The notes under the pieces were generated by a model, which saw only the letters and a program-made list of their open reading frames with translations, had not been told where the DNA came from and did no database searches. Source: JAFKFJ01 sp963786445 (lineage in GTDB: Bacteria; Pseudomonadota; Alphaproteobacteria; Acetobacterales; Acetobacteraceae). From it: a DNA stretch of 64,000 nt. Below, one piece after another: positions 35,387 through 44,252 of this stretch. The DNA is taken from contig CAWAZU010000018.1 in the NCBI GenBank assembly GCA_963786445.1, forward strand, positions 1 to 64,000, in the 5' to 3' direction. The position numbers and the translations under genes are program-made. Every line of letters begins with the position of its first letter. The stretch's first letter is position 1.

Positions 35387-36534
35387 TAGCCTTCGAGGAA
35401 ATGCCCGATCGCTCGCAGATGCGGCACGTCGTCGCAGACGATTTTCGTGATCGCCAGCATTGGCACCGCCAGCACCGCGCCCGGCACGCCCCACATCCAG
35501 TACCAGAACACCAGCGCCAGCACGAGCGCCACCGGGTTGATGGTGAAGCGGCGCGCCAGCAGCATCGGCGTCACCGCCTCGCCCTCGACCAGATGGATCA
35601 GCAGATAGAGGCCCGCCGGCAGCAGCGCCGCCCAGCCCGGCCCGAGGGCCAGCACGCCGACGAACGCGAACAGCACCACGCCGACCAGCGGGCCGAGGAT
35701 CGGCACGAAGTTCAGCCCGAAAGCCGCCGCGCCCCACAGCGGCGCATCCGGCACGCCGCAGCCCAACATCACGCTCGCCGTCGCCAGCCCCACGACCAGG
35801 TTGATGGCGCTGATGGCGACGAGATAGGCTGACAGGTCGCGCTGCACGTGCAGCGAGATTTCCACCGCGCGGCGCTTGTCCTTGAACCGCGGCAGGATCT
35901 CCACCACCCGCCGCAGGAACGTCTCGCCCGACACGAGCACGTAGAACAGCACCAGCAGCGTGGTGAAGAACCCGGCGGCGACGGCGCGGGTGCCGCTGAA
36001 CAGCGTGTCGAACAGAGTGACGAAGCGCACCGGCGTCGCCGACGCGACCGGCGCGGTTTCCGCGCTGGCGCCCTGAATCTGCGAGAGCGCCGCATTGAGC
36101 GCAGCCATCGGGCGCGCGAGGAACTTCAGCTCCTTTTCGAGGCGCGGGATCGCCTGGGGCAGCTTTCGTGCCCAGTCTTCGGCCGACCCGCTGATCATCA
36201 GACCGAAACCGATCAGCACCGCGATCACCAGCAGGATGCAAATGAGCGCGCACAGGACGCGCGGCAGGCCCAGCCGCTCGCCGGTGTGCATCACCGGTTG
36301 CAGCAGCAGGTTGAGCACGAGGGCGAGCACGATCGGCAGCACGATGTCGCTCGCAACATAAAGTGCCGCGAGGCTCGCGAGTGCGAACAACCCGCCGAGA
36401 AACACCGTGCGGGCATCGTCGGGCAGCGGCATCTCCGGGCGTGCCGCCTCCTGCGCCGCGGCGGTGGTGACGGCGGCATCGACGAGGTCTTCAGCGACGG
36501 CGTCCGCCGGCGGCTCCGCGATGATGCCGGACAT
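35386..36534 (-). CDS. AI-2E family (PerM-like) permease
   Basis: A 382-residue inner-membrane protein with a ~45-residue acidic cytoplasmic N-terminus and the helix pattern of the AI-2E family (FLGGLFALASLAALYVASDI, then ALICILLVIAVLIGFG). The C-terminal part has NLVVGLATASVMLGCGVPDA, NFVPILGPLVGVVLFAFVG and LLARRFTINPVALVLALVFW, which are typical. The substrate is unknown. It is convergent with the acetyltransferase gene and lies upstream of nothing on its strand, so it is probably monocistronic. Confidence 0.9.
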   Translation of the reverse strand: MSGIIAEPPADAVAEDLVDAAVTTAAAQEAARPEMPLPDDARTVFLGGLFALASLAALYVASDIVLPIVLALVLNLLLQPVMHTGERLGLPRVLCALICILLVIAVLIGFGLMISGSAEDWARKLPQAIPRLEKELKFLARPMAALNAALSQIQGASAETAPVASATPVRFVTLFDTLFSGTRAVAAGFFTTLLVLFYVLVSGETFLRRVVEILPRFKDKRRAVEISLHVQRDLSAYLVAISAINLVVGLATASVMLGCGVPDAPLWGAAAFGLNFVPILGPLVGVVLFAFVGVLALGPGWAALLPAGLYLLIHLVEGEAVTPMLLARRFTINPVALVLALVFWYWMWGVPGAVLAVPMLAITKIVCDDVPHLRAIGHFLEG

Positions 36535-36561
36535 CCGCGCTCCGATATGTTTGCCCGGCTT

Positions 36562-37200
36562 CTACGCGCGGCGCACCGCGGGGTTCGGGGCCACCGCGGC
36601 GATTTCGCGCTGCAGTTTCTGGCGCATGGCGTCGGCGAAGGCGGCGTAGTCGGGGCAGGGCAGGGCGAACGCGCCCGGCCCGCCGATCACCTCGCGCGTG
36701 TAGCTCTCCACCAGGTCGGGTTCCTCGTGCAGCACGCACAGGCCGTTGATGGTGACGCCGTCCGCCACCAGCCGGTCGCGGATCGGCCCCGGCGCCGGCC
36801 CATCATTGGCCCGCCCGTCGCCCGCCACGTCGATCACCCGCCGCGATGCCGCCGCCGGCAGCGTGGCCAGCAGCGCCGCGCAGGCCAGCAGCGCCGAGCC
36901 GATCGCGGTGGTGCTGCCGGGCACGCTGCGCTCGACGTTCTCCACGTCGGTCGCGAACTGCTCCAGCGTGCCGGCGCTGTGGATCAGGCTCCAGGCCACA
37001 CCCACCGCCTGGTCCTCCGGCCCGGAGAACAGCAGCACCGCGCCGAGGCTCGCGCCGTGCGGCCCGCCGGTGAGGCCGGCCACCACCTCCGGGTCGCGCA
37101 GCGCGGCGCCGCAGCCGCCGGCGATCAGGTTGAACTCGTCGAACGTGACGCTGGCCGAGCAGTCCAGCACAATGGTCAGGGCGAGATCGACAGGCGCCAT
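36562..37200 (-). CDS. DUF1194 von Willebrand factor A-like protein
   Basis: A 212-residue single vWA domain of the DUF1194 family. The metal-ion-dependent adhesion site is visible: DCSASV at residues ~13-18, TTAIGSAL near residue 97 and DVAGDGRANDG near residue 124. No signal peptide precedes the domain at the chosen ATG (37200). Members are usually conserved hypothetical proteins in alphaproteobacteria. It is divergent from the CoA-transferase gene, sharing a 47-bp intergenic region. Confidence 0.85.
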   Translation of the reverse strand: MAPVDLALTIVLDCSASVTFDEFNLIAGGCGAALRDPEVVAGLTGGPHGASLGAVLLFSGPEDQAVGVAWSLIHSAGTLEQFATDVENVERSVPGSTTAIGSALLACAALLATLPAAASRRVIDVAGDGRANDGPAPGPIRDRLVADGVTINGLCVLHEEPDLVESYTREVIGGPGAFALPCPDYAAFADAMRQKLQREIAAVAPNPAVRRA

Positions 37201-37247
37201 GCCGCGTCTGCTACGCTCGGCGCGCGGCGAGCGGAAGGGAGGAACGC

Positions 37248-38441
37248 ATGACGGAGACGGTGGAACGGCCCCTGCCGCTGGCGCGGATCACGGTGCTCGA
37301 CCTGACGCTGGCGCGCGCCGGGCCGACCGCGGTGCGGCACCTGGCCGACTGGGGCGCGCAGGTGATCCGCATCGAGCCGCCCGCCGCCGCCGGCGAGGAC
37401 ATCGCGGGCGAGCGCGACGGGCCGGATTTCCAGAACCTGCACCGCAACAAGCGCGCGATCCGCCTCGACCTGAAGGCCGAGGAGGGCCACGCCGCGTTCA
37501 TGCGGCTGGCCGCGCGCGCCGACGTGGTGGTGGAGAACATGCGCGCTTCCGTAAAGCACCGGCTCGGCGTCGCCTATGACGATGTGCGGGCGGTCAATCC
37601 GCGCATCGTCTATGGCAGCATCAGCGGCTTCGGGCAGGACGGGCCGTATGCCGCACGCGCCGGCGTCGATCAGATCGCGCAGGGGCTGGGCGGGCTGATG
37701 TCGATCACCGGCCTGCCCGGTCAGGGGCCGGTGCGCGTCGGCATCCCCATCGCCGACCTGACCGCGGGCAATCTGCTGGCGCTCGGCATCATGGTGGCGC
37801 TGTTCGAGCGCGAGGCCACAGGTGTCGGCCGCTGGGTGCAGACCTCGCTGCTGGAGTCGCAGGTCTTCATGCTGGATTTCCAGGCGGCGCGCTGGCTGAT
37901 CGCCGGCGAGGTGGCGGGGCAGGCGGGCAACGACCATCCGACCTCGATCCCGACCGGGGTGTTCCCGGCCAGCGACGGCCCGATCAACCTTGCCGCCAGT
38001 TCCGGCCGGCAATGGGCGCGGTTCTGCGCCACACTGGGCCGCCGCGACTGGGCCGAGCACCCGCAATGGCGCACCCAGAAAGGCCGCAGCGCCGACCGCG
38101 CCGCGCTCAATGCGGCGATCGCCGAAGTGACGCGCACGCGCAGCGTCGCCGAATGGATCGACCTGTTCGGGCAGGCCGGCATCCCCTGTGGCCCGATCAA
38201 CACCATCGACCAGGTGTTCGCCGATCCGCAGGTGCGGCATCTCGGCATCGCGCGGCCGGTCGTGCATCCGCGGCTCGGCCCGCAGCGCCTGGTCGGCTCG
38301 GCGCTGACGCTGGCGGGGGTGGCGAAGGATTTCCGTAATGCCGCCCCCGATGCCGCCGCCGACACCGATGCGGTGCTGCGCGAGGTCGGCTACGACGAGG
38401 CCGGGATCGCGGCGCTGCGGGCACGGGGGGTGGCGGGATGA
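37248..38441 (+). CDS. CaiB/BaiF family (class III) CoA-transferase
   Basis: Transfers CoA between an acyl-CoA and a free carboxylic acid. At 397 residues it is full length for the family. Marks are ITVLDLTLARAGPTAVRHLA at the start, NLHRNKRAIRLDLK, and RVGIPIADLTAGNLLALGIM around the catalytic Asp near residue 169. It overlaps the next gene, an enoyl-CoA hydratase, by four bases (ATGA), so the pair probably activates and then hydrates or isomerises one acyl substrate. Substrate identity is not readable. Confidence 0.93.
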   Translation: MTETVERPLPLARITVLDLTLARAGPTAVRHLADWGAQVIRIEPPAAAGEDIAGERDGPDFQNLHRNKRAIRLDLKAEEGHAAFMRLAARADVVVENMRASVKHRLGVAYDDVRAVNPRIVYGSISGFGQDGPYAARAGVDQIAQGLGGLMSITGLPGQGPVRVGIPIADLTAGNLLALGIMVALFEREATGVGRWVQTSLLESQVFMLDFQAARWLIAGEVAGQAGNDHPTSIPTGVFPASDGPINLAASSGRQWARFCATLGRRDWAEHPQWRTQKGRSADRAALNAAIAEVTRTRSVAEWIDLFGQAGIPCGPINTIDQVFADPQVRHLGIARPVVHPRLGPQRLVGSALTLAGVAKDFRNAAPDAAADTDAVLREVGYDEAGIAALRARGVAG

Positions 38442-39211
38442 ATTTCGCCGACGGCAAGATCCTGCTCGACACCGACAGCGGCGTGGCGCTGGTCACCATC
38501 AACAACCCCGACAAGCGCAACGCCATGTCGCTCGACATGTGGGACGGGCTGGTCGCGGCGCTGGACGCGCTGGCGGCGGATGCCTCGGTGCGGGTGCTGG
38601 TGCTGACCGGCGCCGGGCCGAAAGCGTTCGTCTCCGGCGCCGACATCAGCCAGTTCGACGCGGCGCGCGCCGACGCCGCGGCGCAGCGCGACTACGATCG
38701 CCGCACCGGCGCGGCGCGGGCGCGGCTGGCGGCGTTTCCGCTGCCGGTGATCGCGCGCATCCGTGGCTTCTGCCTCGGCGGCGGGCTGGCGCTGGCGTTG
38801 CAGGCCGACCTGCGCATCGCCGCCGAGGATTCGGAATTCGGCATCCCGGCGGCGCGCCTCGGGCTTGCCTACGGCGCCGAACTGGTGCGCCAGCTGGTGC
38901 GCGTGGTGGGGCCGGCGCATGCGCGGATGCTGCTCTACACCGGCAGCCGCGTGCCGGCCCGCGAGGCGGAGCGGATCGGTCTGGTCAACCAGGTGGTCGC
39001 CGACGGCGACCTGTCCGACACGGTGCTCGATCTCGCGCGCACCATCGCCGACAACGCGCCGCTGTCGGTGCGGGCGGCGAAGCTGGCGGTGGCGGAGACC
39101 GATCCGGCCGCCACCGAGGCGGCGATCGCCGCCTGCTTCGACAGCGAGGATTACCGCGAGGGCCGCACCGCCTTCGCCGAAAAGCGGACGCCGCGGTTCC
39201 GTGGGCGCTAG
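38438..39211 (+). CDS. Enoyl-CoA hydratase/isomerase family protein
   Basis: A 257-residue crotonase-fold enzyme acting on CoA thioesters. The oxyanion-hole segments are FVSGADISQFDAARA and GFCLGGGLALALQADLRIA. The positions of the two catalytic glutamates of true hydratases fall at LGLAYGAELVRQLVRVVG and nearby, where only one Glu is evident, so isomerase or other crotonase chemistry is possible. It is coupled to the CoA-transferase by overlap; its own 3' end overlaps the LysE-family gene by 11 bases. Confidence 0.9.
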   Translation: MNFADGKILLDTDSGVALVTINNPDKRNAMSLDMWDGLVAALDALAADASVRVLVLTGAGPKAFVSGADISQFDAARADAAAQRDYDRRTGAARARLAAFPLPVIARIRGFCLGGGLALALQADLRIAAEDSEFGIPAARLGLAYGAELVRQLVRVVGPAHARMLLYTGSRVPAREAERIGLVNQVVADGDLSDTVLDLARTIADNAPLSVRAAKLAVAETDPAATEAAIAACFDSEDYREGRTAFAEKRTPRFRGR

Positions 39212-39860
39212 TGCCGGCGCGCCGCTCCCGCTGCTGGTCGGCACCGGGTTCCTGCTCGGCTGGTCGGTGGCCTGGCCGCCCGGCCCGATCAACGCCGAGA
39301 TCGCGCGCCGCTGCCTGGCGCGCGGGTTCTGGGCCGGGTTCGGGCTGCTGCTCGGCGCCGTCACCGGCGACACGATCTGGGCGCTGCTGGTGGCGCTCGG
39401 CGTCGGCGCCGTGCTCACCCGTCCGCTGCTGCACCTGGCACTCGGGGTCGTCAGCATCGCGCTGTTGCTGGCGCTCGCCGCGGTGTTCCTGCGCGGCGCC
39501 TGGCGCGACTTGCGCGCCCCGCCGGGCGCCGCTGCGCCGCCGGTGCGCTTCGACAGCACCCGCGCGAGCTACGCGCTCGGCGCCACCATGGCCCTGACCA
39601 GCCCGTGGAACGTCGCCTTCTGGCTGGCCGCGGTCGGGCAGCCGGAGCTGACGCGCTATGGTGTGGCGGCGCTGCTGGTGGTGGCCGCCTCGGTGATCGT
39701 CGGCGCCCTCGCCTGGGGGCTGCTGTGGTCCGCCGCCGTGGTGCTGCTGCGCCGCCGCGCCGCCGGGCGCGGCTGGGCCGTCGCGGTCAAGACCCTGACC
39801 GGCGCACTGATGCTGTATTTCGCGCTTCGCTCGGCCGCAGCGCTTATGACGGCCTCGTGA
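39201..39860 (+). CDS. LysE-family exporter
   Basis: A 219-residue inner-membrane protein with six hydrophobic segments, matching LysE/RhtB-type amino-acid exporters. The conserved PGP-like opening is WPPGPINAEIARRCLARGFW, followed by LLLGAVTGDTIWALLVALGV, and MALTSPWNVAFWLAAVGQPE is the second-half motif. The start is GTG 39201, overlapping the hydratase stop; no ATG fits. The substrate is unknown. Confidence 0.87.
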   Translation: MGASAGAPLPLLVGTGFLLGWSVAWPPGPINAEIARRCLARGFWAGFGLLLGAVTGDTIWALLVALGVGAVLTRPLLHLALGVVSIALLLALAAVFLRGAWRDLRAPPGAAAPPVRFDSTRASYALGATMALTSPWNVAFWLAAVGQPELTRYGVAALLVVAASVIVGALAWGLLWSAAVVLLRRRAAGRGWAVAVKTLTGALMLYFALRSAAALMTAS

Positions 39861-39938
39861 TCGAGCGACGAATTGGGATTCCGAAACGGGTCCGACATGT
39901 GATTTGTAGGACTCCGGCTGAAAAACCGGAGGACTCCG

Positions 39939-40367
39939 ATGAGCCGACGCCAAGGACAACCCTACCCGCAGGATTTGCGCAAGCAGGTCCTGGCGGCCCT
40001 CGATGGCGGCATGCCGGTGCGCGAGGTGGCGACCCTGTTCGGGGTCAGCATCTCGTGGATCTACAAGGCGCGCGCCCGCAAGCGGCTGACCGGCGAGACC
40101 GGGCCGCGGGTGCCCGCCAACCGGCCGGTGCCCAAGCTCGCGCCCTATTACGAGGCGATCCGCGCCGAGGCCGAGCGCCGGCCGCGCGCCACGCTGCACG
40201 AACTGCGCGCCTGGCTGCAGGAGGCGCACGGCGTCTCGGTCAGCGTCGCGGTGCTGTGGACCACGCTGCAGCGGCTGGGCGTGCCGCTGAAGCAGAGCCG
40301 CATCCTGCGCTGGACCCGCCCGGTGCGCTCCATCGCCGCCGCCGCTCCGTCCGCCGCCGCGCCCTGA
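39939..40367 (+). pseudogene. IS630-type transposase N-terminal (HTH) fragment
   Basis: 142 codons beginning SRRQGQPYPQDLRKQVLAAL and containing the HTH of IS630-type elements (MPVREVATLFGVSISWIYKA, then LHELRAWLQEAHGVSVSVAV and TTLQRLGVPLKQS). The usual continuation into the DDE catalytic domain is missing, and after about 40310 the sequence becomes a low-complexity tail that stops four bases before the next gene. A CTCCGG/CCGGAG hairpin and GGAGGA lie just before the ATG. A remnant rather than a working element. Confidence 0.7.
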
Positions 40368-40370
40368 GGC

Positions 40371-41390
40371 TCAGTCCTCGGCGACGTGGTCGGCCACGAA
40401 GGCGCCGCGCTCGCCCATCGGGCGCGGACCGCCTTCGGTGGTGTCTGCTTCGGTCTGCAGCTCCAGCTCGGCGTTCAGTTCGGCGCCGAGCAGCACCGCG
40501 TACGCCGTCACCCAGAACCACAGCATGATGCCGGCGACCGCGCCCAGCGGGCCATAGGTCGTGCTGAAGCTTGTCAGGCGCTGCACGTAGAATGTGAACA
40601 GCACCGAGGCGACCAGCCACAGCACCGTCGCCAGCACCGAGCCGGGGGTGATCCAGTGCCATCGCGCCATGCGCCGTGACGGCCCGAAGCGGTAGAGCAC
40701 CGACAGCGCCGACAGCACGAACAGGACCAGGGCCGCGAACGAGCCGAGCTGCACCAGCCCCCGCGTGTGCGCCGACAGGCCGACGAACGAGATCACCGCC
40801 GGCAGCAGCACCAGGATCGCCAGGCAGAAAACGGCGCCGACGATCGCCGCCAGCGTCATCACCAGCCCGATCGCCTGGAAGCGCAGCATGCCGCGCTGCT
40901 CCTGCTCCTCGTAGGCGAGCGTGAGCGCCGACAGCAGCGATTTCGTGCCGGTCGAGGCGCTCCACAGCGTAATCCCGGTGCTGATCACCAGCGAGACGCC
41001 GAGCGTTGTCGAGCGGTGGGAGACCAGCGTTCGCACCTGGTCGGAGATCATGGCGAAGGCGGCCGCCGGCACCAGGTGGCGGATGTTCTGCAGCTGTGGC
41101 TCGACCGTGTCGGGGTTGAACGCCAGTCCGTACAGCGAGATCAGCGTGCTGAGGGCGGGGAACAGCGACAGTGTCGCCCAGAACGCGCAGCCGGAGGCGC
41201 TGAGCGACACCCGGTCGGACGCCGCCTCGCGGAACACGCGCCGCAACACTTGCAGCCAGCCGCGCCAGGGGATGCGCGTCGGTCGCGTGGCCGTGCGGCC
41301 GAGGGCGCGGGACTGCCCTTCGGCCGGCGGCCTATGTCTGCCGCGGCGGCTCGCGGGACCGGCTCGGGTCGGGTTCGTCGCGTCGGCCAT
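40371..41390 (-). CDS. YihY/virulence factor BrkB family membrane protein
   Basis: A 339-residue protein with about six transmembrane helices and a ~45-residue basic cytoplasmic leader. Family marks are FREAASDRVSLSASGCAFWA near residue 55, STGITLWSASTGTKSLLSAL, and YGPLGAVAGIMLWFWVTAYA with LLGAELNAELE near the end. The family is often misnamed RNase BN; its function is unclear. The ATG at 41390 is preferred because the frame further upstream is of low quality. It is divergent from the ornithine decarboxylase leader. Confidence 0.88.
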   Translation of the reverse strand: MADATNPTRAGPASRRGRHRPPAEGQSRALGRTATRPTRIPWRGWLQVLRRVFREAASDRVSLSASGCAFWATLSLFPALSTLISLYGLAFNPDTVEPQLQNIRHLVPAAAFAMISDQVRTLVSHRSTTLGVSLVISTGITLWSASTGTKSLLSALTLAYEEQEQRGMLRFQAIGLVMTLAAIVGAVFCLAILVLLPAVISFVGLSAHTRGLVQLGSFAALVLFVLSALSVLYRFGPSRRMARWHWITPGSVLATVLWLVASVLFTFYVQRLTSFSTTYGPLGAVAGIMLWFWVTAYAVLLGAELNAELELQTEADTTEGGPRPMGERGAFVADHVAED

Positions 41391-41559
41391 GGCCGTGGCT
41401 CGCTGTGCGGCGGGGTGCCGGTCGAACGCAAGCCGTCGCCCGACGGTTGCCCCCAGCGTATCCCAGCCCGCCGCCCGGCACGCCTCCCCGGCGGCCGGTG
41501 CCGAAAATATCGCTTGCGCCGGGGGGGTGGGGGTCCTATGTGGCGAAACACGCAGCAAC

Positions 41560-41725
41560 GCACGTGCCTCTGGCCCCTTGGGTTACGCAACGACGTCAAG
41601 CGTTCTGGCAATCCGGGTCCCGGCGTCTCGCCGGGACAGTTCGTTTGGTCGCTGGTTCGTTCGACCGTTTCGCAACTGCGCCCGTCGCCTCATTCAGGCG
41701 GGCGTCTCAACTGGGGGAGAGCGCG
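41560..41725 (+). ncRNA. Structured leader upstream of ornithine decarboxylase, candidate speF-type element
   Basis: Three hairpins follow one another: a perfect nine-base stem with three-base loop at 41617-41637 (GTCCCGGCG / CGCCGGGAC), GGTCG/CGACC at 41647-41666, and CGCCCG/CGGGCG at 41679-41704. The last ends just before the ribosome site GGGGGAGAG. Alphaproteobacterial ornithine decarboxylase genes are known to carry a cis-regulatory RNA called the speF motif; that this is one is inference. The 5' limit is a guess. Confidence 0.4.
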
Positions 41726-41727
41726 CG

Positions 41728-42858
41728 ATGACTCCGAAAATCGCCCGTTTCCTGGCCGATCAGCTTCCGGCGACGCCCTGCCTGGTGCTGGACGTGGACC
41801 GCGTGGAGCAGAATTTCCGGACGTTGCAGGCGGCACTGCCGCTTGCGCGCATCTACTACGCCGTGAAAGCCAATCCGGCGCCGCAGGTGCTGGAGCGGCT
41901 GGTCGCGATCGGCAGCCGGTTCGACGCCGCCAGCGCCGAGGAGGTCGAGGCGTGCCTGGACGCCGGCGCGCTTCCGGCGGCGATCAGTTTCGGCAACACG
42001 ATCAAGAAGGCGACCGCCATCGCCCGCGCCCGCAAGGCCGGCGTGTCGCTGTTCGCCTTCGACTCCGAAGAGGAGCTGGAGAAGCTGGCCCGCCATGCGC
42101 CGGGCAGCCGCGTCTATTGCCGCATCATGGTCGAGAACGCCGGCGCCGACTGGCCGCTGTCGCGCAAGTTCGGCACCGATGTCGCGAGCGCGCGGGACCT
42201 CATGCTGCGCGCGGGCGAGCTTGGCCTCGACCCGTACGGGCTGTCGTTCCATGTCGGCAGCCAGCAGACCGACCCGGCGAGCTATCAGCTTGCGATCGGA
42301 AAAGTGGCGATGCTGTTCACCGACCTCCGCGAGGCCGGGGTCAAGCTGCGCATGGTCAATCTCGGCGGCGGCTTTCCGGTGCGCTATCGCGACGAGGTGC
42401 CCGACATCGACGCGTTCGGCAACGCCATCATGGGCGCGATGACGCGCGCCTTCGGCAACGACCTGCCGGAGATGCTGATCGAGCCGGGCCGCTTCATCGT
42501 CGGCGACGCCGGCGTGGTCAGCGCCGAGGTCGTGCTGGTCAGCCGCCGCGGCAAGGACGATCCGGTGCGCTGGGTCTATCTCGACATCGGCCGCTTCGGC
42601 GGGCTGGCGGAGACCGAGGGCGAGGCGATCAAGTACCGCATCACGACGCCGCATGACGGCGGCCCGACCGGCCCGGTCGCGGTCGCCGGCCCGACCTGCG
42701 ACGGGGCGGACGTGCTCTACCAGCGCAGCAACTACCGCCTGCCGCTGGCGCTGAGCGGCGGCGACAAGGTCGAACTGCTGGCCACCGGCGCCTACGTGAC
42801 GACCTATGCCAGCCAGCGGTTCAACGGCTTCGCGCCGCTGGCCGAGCATTACGTCTGA
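41728..42858 (+). CDS. Type III PLP-dependent ornithine/lysine decarboxylase
   Basis: Decarboxylates ornithine (possibly lysine) to putrescine (cadaverine) in the cytosol. The 376-residue product has the alanine-racemase-like fold of eukaryotic-type ODC: the PLP lysine K47 in YYAVKANPAPQVLERL, the HVGSQQTDPASY phosphate region, LGGGFPVRY, EPGRFIVGDAG, and GPTCDGADVLYQRS with the active-site Cys contributed across the dimer. The start ATG 41728 follows GGGGGAGAG. The length is normal for the bacterial form. It is the last backbone gene before the AT-richer island. Confidence 0.94.
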   Translation: MTPKIARFLADQLPATPCLVLDVDRVEQNFRTLQAALPLARIYYAVKANPAPQVLERLVAIGSRFDAASAEEVEACLDAGALPAAISFGNTIKKATAIARARKAGVSLFAFDSEEELEKLARHAPGSRVYCRIMVENAGADWPLSRKFGTDVASARDLMLRAGELGLDPYGLSFHVGSQQTDPASYQLAIGKVAMLFTDLREAGVKLRMVNLGGGFPVRYRDEVPDIDAFGNAIMGAMTRAFGNDLPEMLIEPGRFIVGDAGVVSAEVVLVSRRGKDDPVRWVYLDIGRFGGLAETEGEAIKYRITTPHDGGPTGPVAVAGPTCDGADVLYQRSNYRLPLALSGGDKVELLATGAYVTTYASQRFNGFAPLAEHYV

Positions 42859-43148
42859 GGCAGCGGCCCGCTCCCCGAACGGCTCGCCGCCGGCGCCACG
42901 CCGGCTCCCGCCACCGCCCCGCTTCCTTGCCCCCTCCCCTTGCGGGAGGGGACGGGGGAGGGGGGCCGCCCGCGGCGTCCGGTCCTGGCCGAGAGCGGAC
43001 TGGCAGCTTTCGGGCGGAGAGCGCAAAAAGCCGACATCCAGTCGCGGCGCGACAGACGGGCAGATCGCCGCGGCTCGCAACGCGGGTCGCCGAATGGCCC
43101 GTCGAAGCACGAAACGCGCCCCCGAGAAACTTCAAGAAAGCATGCACG
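42859..43148. other. Gap at the island boundary
   Basis: 290 bp without a gene. It holds the GC hairpin repeat at 42931-42951 and then a stretch (about 42990-43045) with GCAGCTTTCGG and GCCGACATCC, a kind of degenerate non-coding repeat; a comparable but weaker motif (GGCCGCTTTCTGGC) lies beyond the island at about 48300. Composition changes from backbone to AT-richer within this gap. Confidence 0.4.
42931..42951. repeat. CCCCTCCC hairpin, short dispersed repeat type
   Basis: CCCCTCCC and GGGAGGGG form an eight-base stem with loop CTTGC, 72 bp after the ornithine decarboxylase stop. Such C-rich palindromes recur between genes in many alphaproteobacteria, and this one may also act as the gene's transcript end. 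Confidence 0.5.
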
Positions 43149-43388
43149 ATGGTAAAGCGCCGCAAAGAGGAAGAGATCGTCGGAGTGCTCGAGTTCGAAG
43201 GTAGGACCAGCGAGGATTCGGAAGTCATGAAATGGTTGGCCGAGCACAAGGCGCAGAATGGGGGCAAGATCCGGGTGAGCCGGGGTAGCACGGGCGTCCG
43301 AGTGGCATTCAGCAAGGCAGCGGACATGGCGTACTGGCAAGCGCGGTCGGAGCAGGGGGGCAAGGGGAACCGATCGTCGCGTTCCTGA
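43149..43388 (+). CDS. Hypothetical protein, 79 residues, island gene
   Basis: Begins VKRRKEEEIVGVLEFEGRTS and contains DSEVMKWLAEHKAQNGGKIR, with a basic end (GGKGNRSSRS). It is highly charged, with no membrane helix or signal peptide. Codon use is more AT-rich than in neighbouring backbone genes. It lies 30 bp before the next small gene and probably shares its transcript. Family not recognised. Confidence 0.55.
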   Translation: MVKRRKEEEIVGVLEFEGRTSEDSEVMKWLAEHKAQNGGKIRVSRGSTGVRVAFSKAADMAYWQARSEQGGKGNRSSRS

Positions 43389-43418
43389 GCCTCATTCAAA
43401 CCGGAGAGGATATCGGCA

Positions 43419-43736
43419 TTGACGAAGGAAGAACTGACCGTTTGGGCGTTGGCGAATGGCTGGCGGGTCATCGCAGGCCATCCCAGCCTGACAAAGCCGG
43501 GCGCGCCGAACGATCCCATTGTGCGTCTTGTGCTGAAGGCGACGGTGGTCAACCTTGAGGTGCGCAAACCCGCCGGCAAATGGGAGAAAGTGGCCGGTGA
43601 GAGCTACGCTCACGTCGTGCAAGGCTCGGAAGACGAGCCGCCACGTGGCCTTGGCTTCGAAAAAGTCCCGAGCATCACGTTGCTGATGCAGCAAAATCGC
43701 GACGCGATGGTATTTGGACGGATGAGTGGCAGCTAG
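43419..43736 (+). CDS. Hypothetical protein, 105 residues, island gene
   Basis: A TTG start at 43419 follows GGAGAGGA at proper distance. The product reads TKEELTVWALANGWRVIAGH, then VRLVLKATVVNLEVRKPAGK and ends VPSITLLMQQNRDAMVFGRM. The opening helix followed by three likely beta strands resembles small HTH or toxin-antitoxin partners, but nothing specific can be named. It pairs with the 79-residue gene just upstream, and the SIR2-like gene begins about 520 bp downstream on the same strand. Confidence 0.55.
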   Translation: MTKEELTVWALANGWRVIAGHPSLTKPGAPNDPIVRLVLKATVVNLEVRKPAGKWEKVAGESYAHVVQGSEDEPPRGLGFEKVPSITLLMQQNRDAMVFGRMSGS

Positions 43737-44252
43737 AGTCCAGCTTCTCGCGCGCCTCTGCGTACCCTGATGACGCCCGTTGGAAGGCGATAGTGCAACA
43801 GGGTATCGACCTGTCGTCCATTATCGGCCCGGAAACTGGGATCAACGATGATCAAGGCTTCGACGGCGGTGGTTGGCCGGGAGCGGAATGGCGGCTTTGA
43901 AACGCGCGAGTGCGACAAGCAGACGTTCGTGTTTGTAGGCTGCCGGCAGCCGTTTGCAATTCCGAGCAAGGATGCGCCCACGATTTCGAATGGGACCCGA
44001 TGCGGTAGGTGACGGCGCCTCTCTTGATAAAATCTGTTACGGGGGCGGACGGGCGGCTTTTCGGCAGGAGCGCGAGGAGAGCGGCCTCAAACAATCGCCC
44101 TTTCTGCGTGGGGCAGGGCTTGAACGCGCGCCTCCCAATCCGCATGGTGGTGAACTCCCCAACCAACAGGACAGTCTTTCGTGCGACCGCTCTTCACCCG
44201 CAACGATGGCTCGGAGCTGATTGGGATAGAAGTCAGCTGAGGGGATCCGCAC
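43737..44252. other. Gap before the defence-like operon
   Basis: About 515 bp without a confident gene. A 54-codon plus-strand frame (43847-44011, starting MIKASTAVVGRERNGGFE) and a ~104-codon minus-strand frame (44166-43852, starting MRIGRRAFKPCPTQKGRLFE) are open, but neither has recognisable similarity. The promoter of the SIR2-like operon should lie at the right end; AGGGG at 44240-44244 precedes its TTG start. Confidence 0.35.

Noticed and set aside
43847..44011. A 54-codon plus-strand frame and an overlapping ~104-codon minus-strand frame in the gap before the SIR2 gene
   Set aside because: No convincing ribosome site or similarity for either, and they contradict each other.
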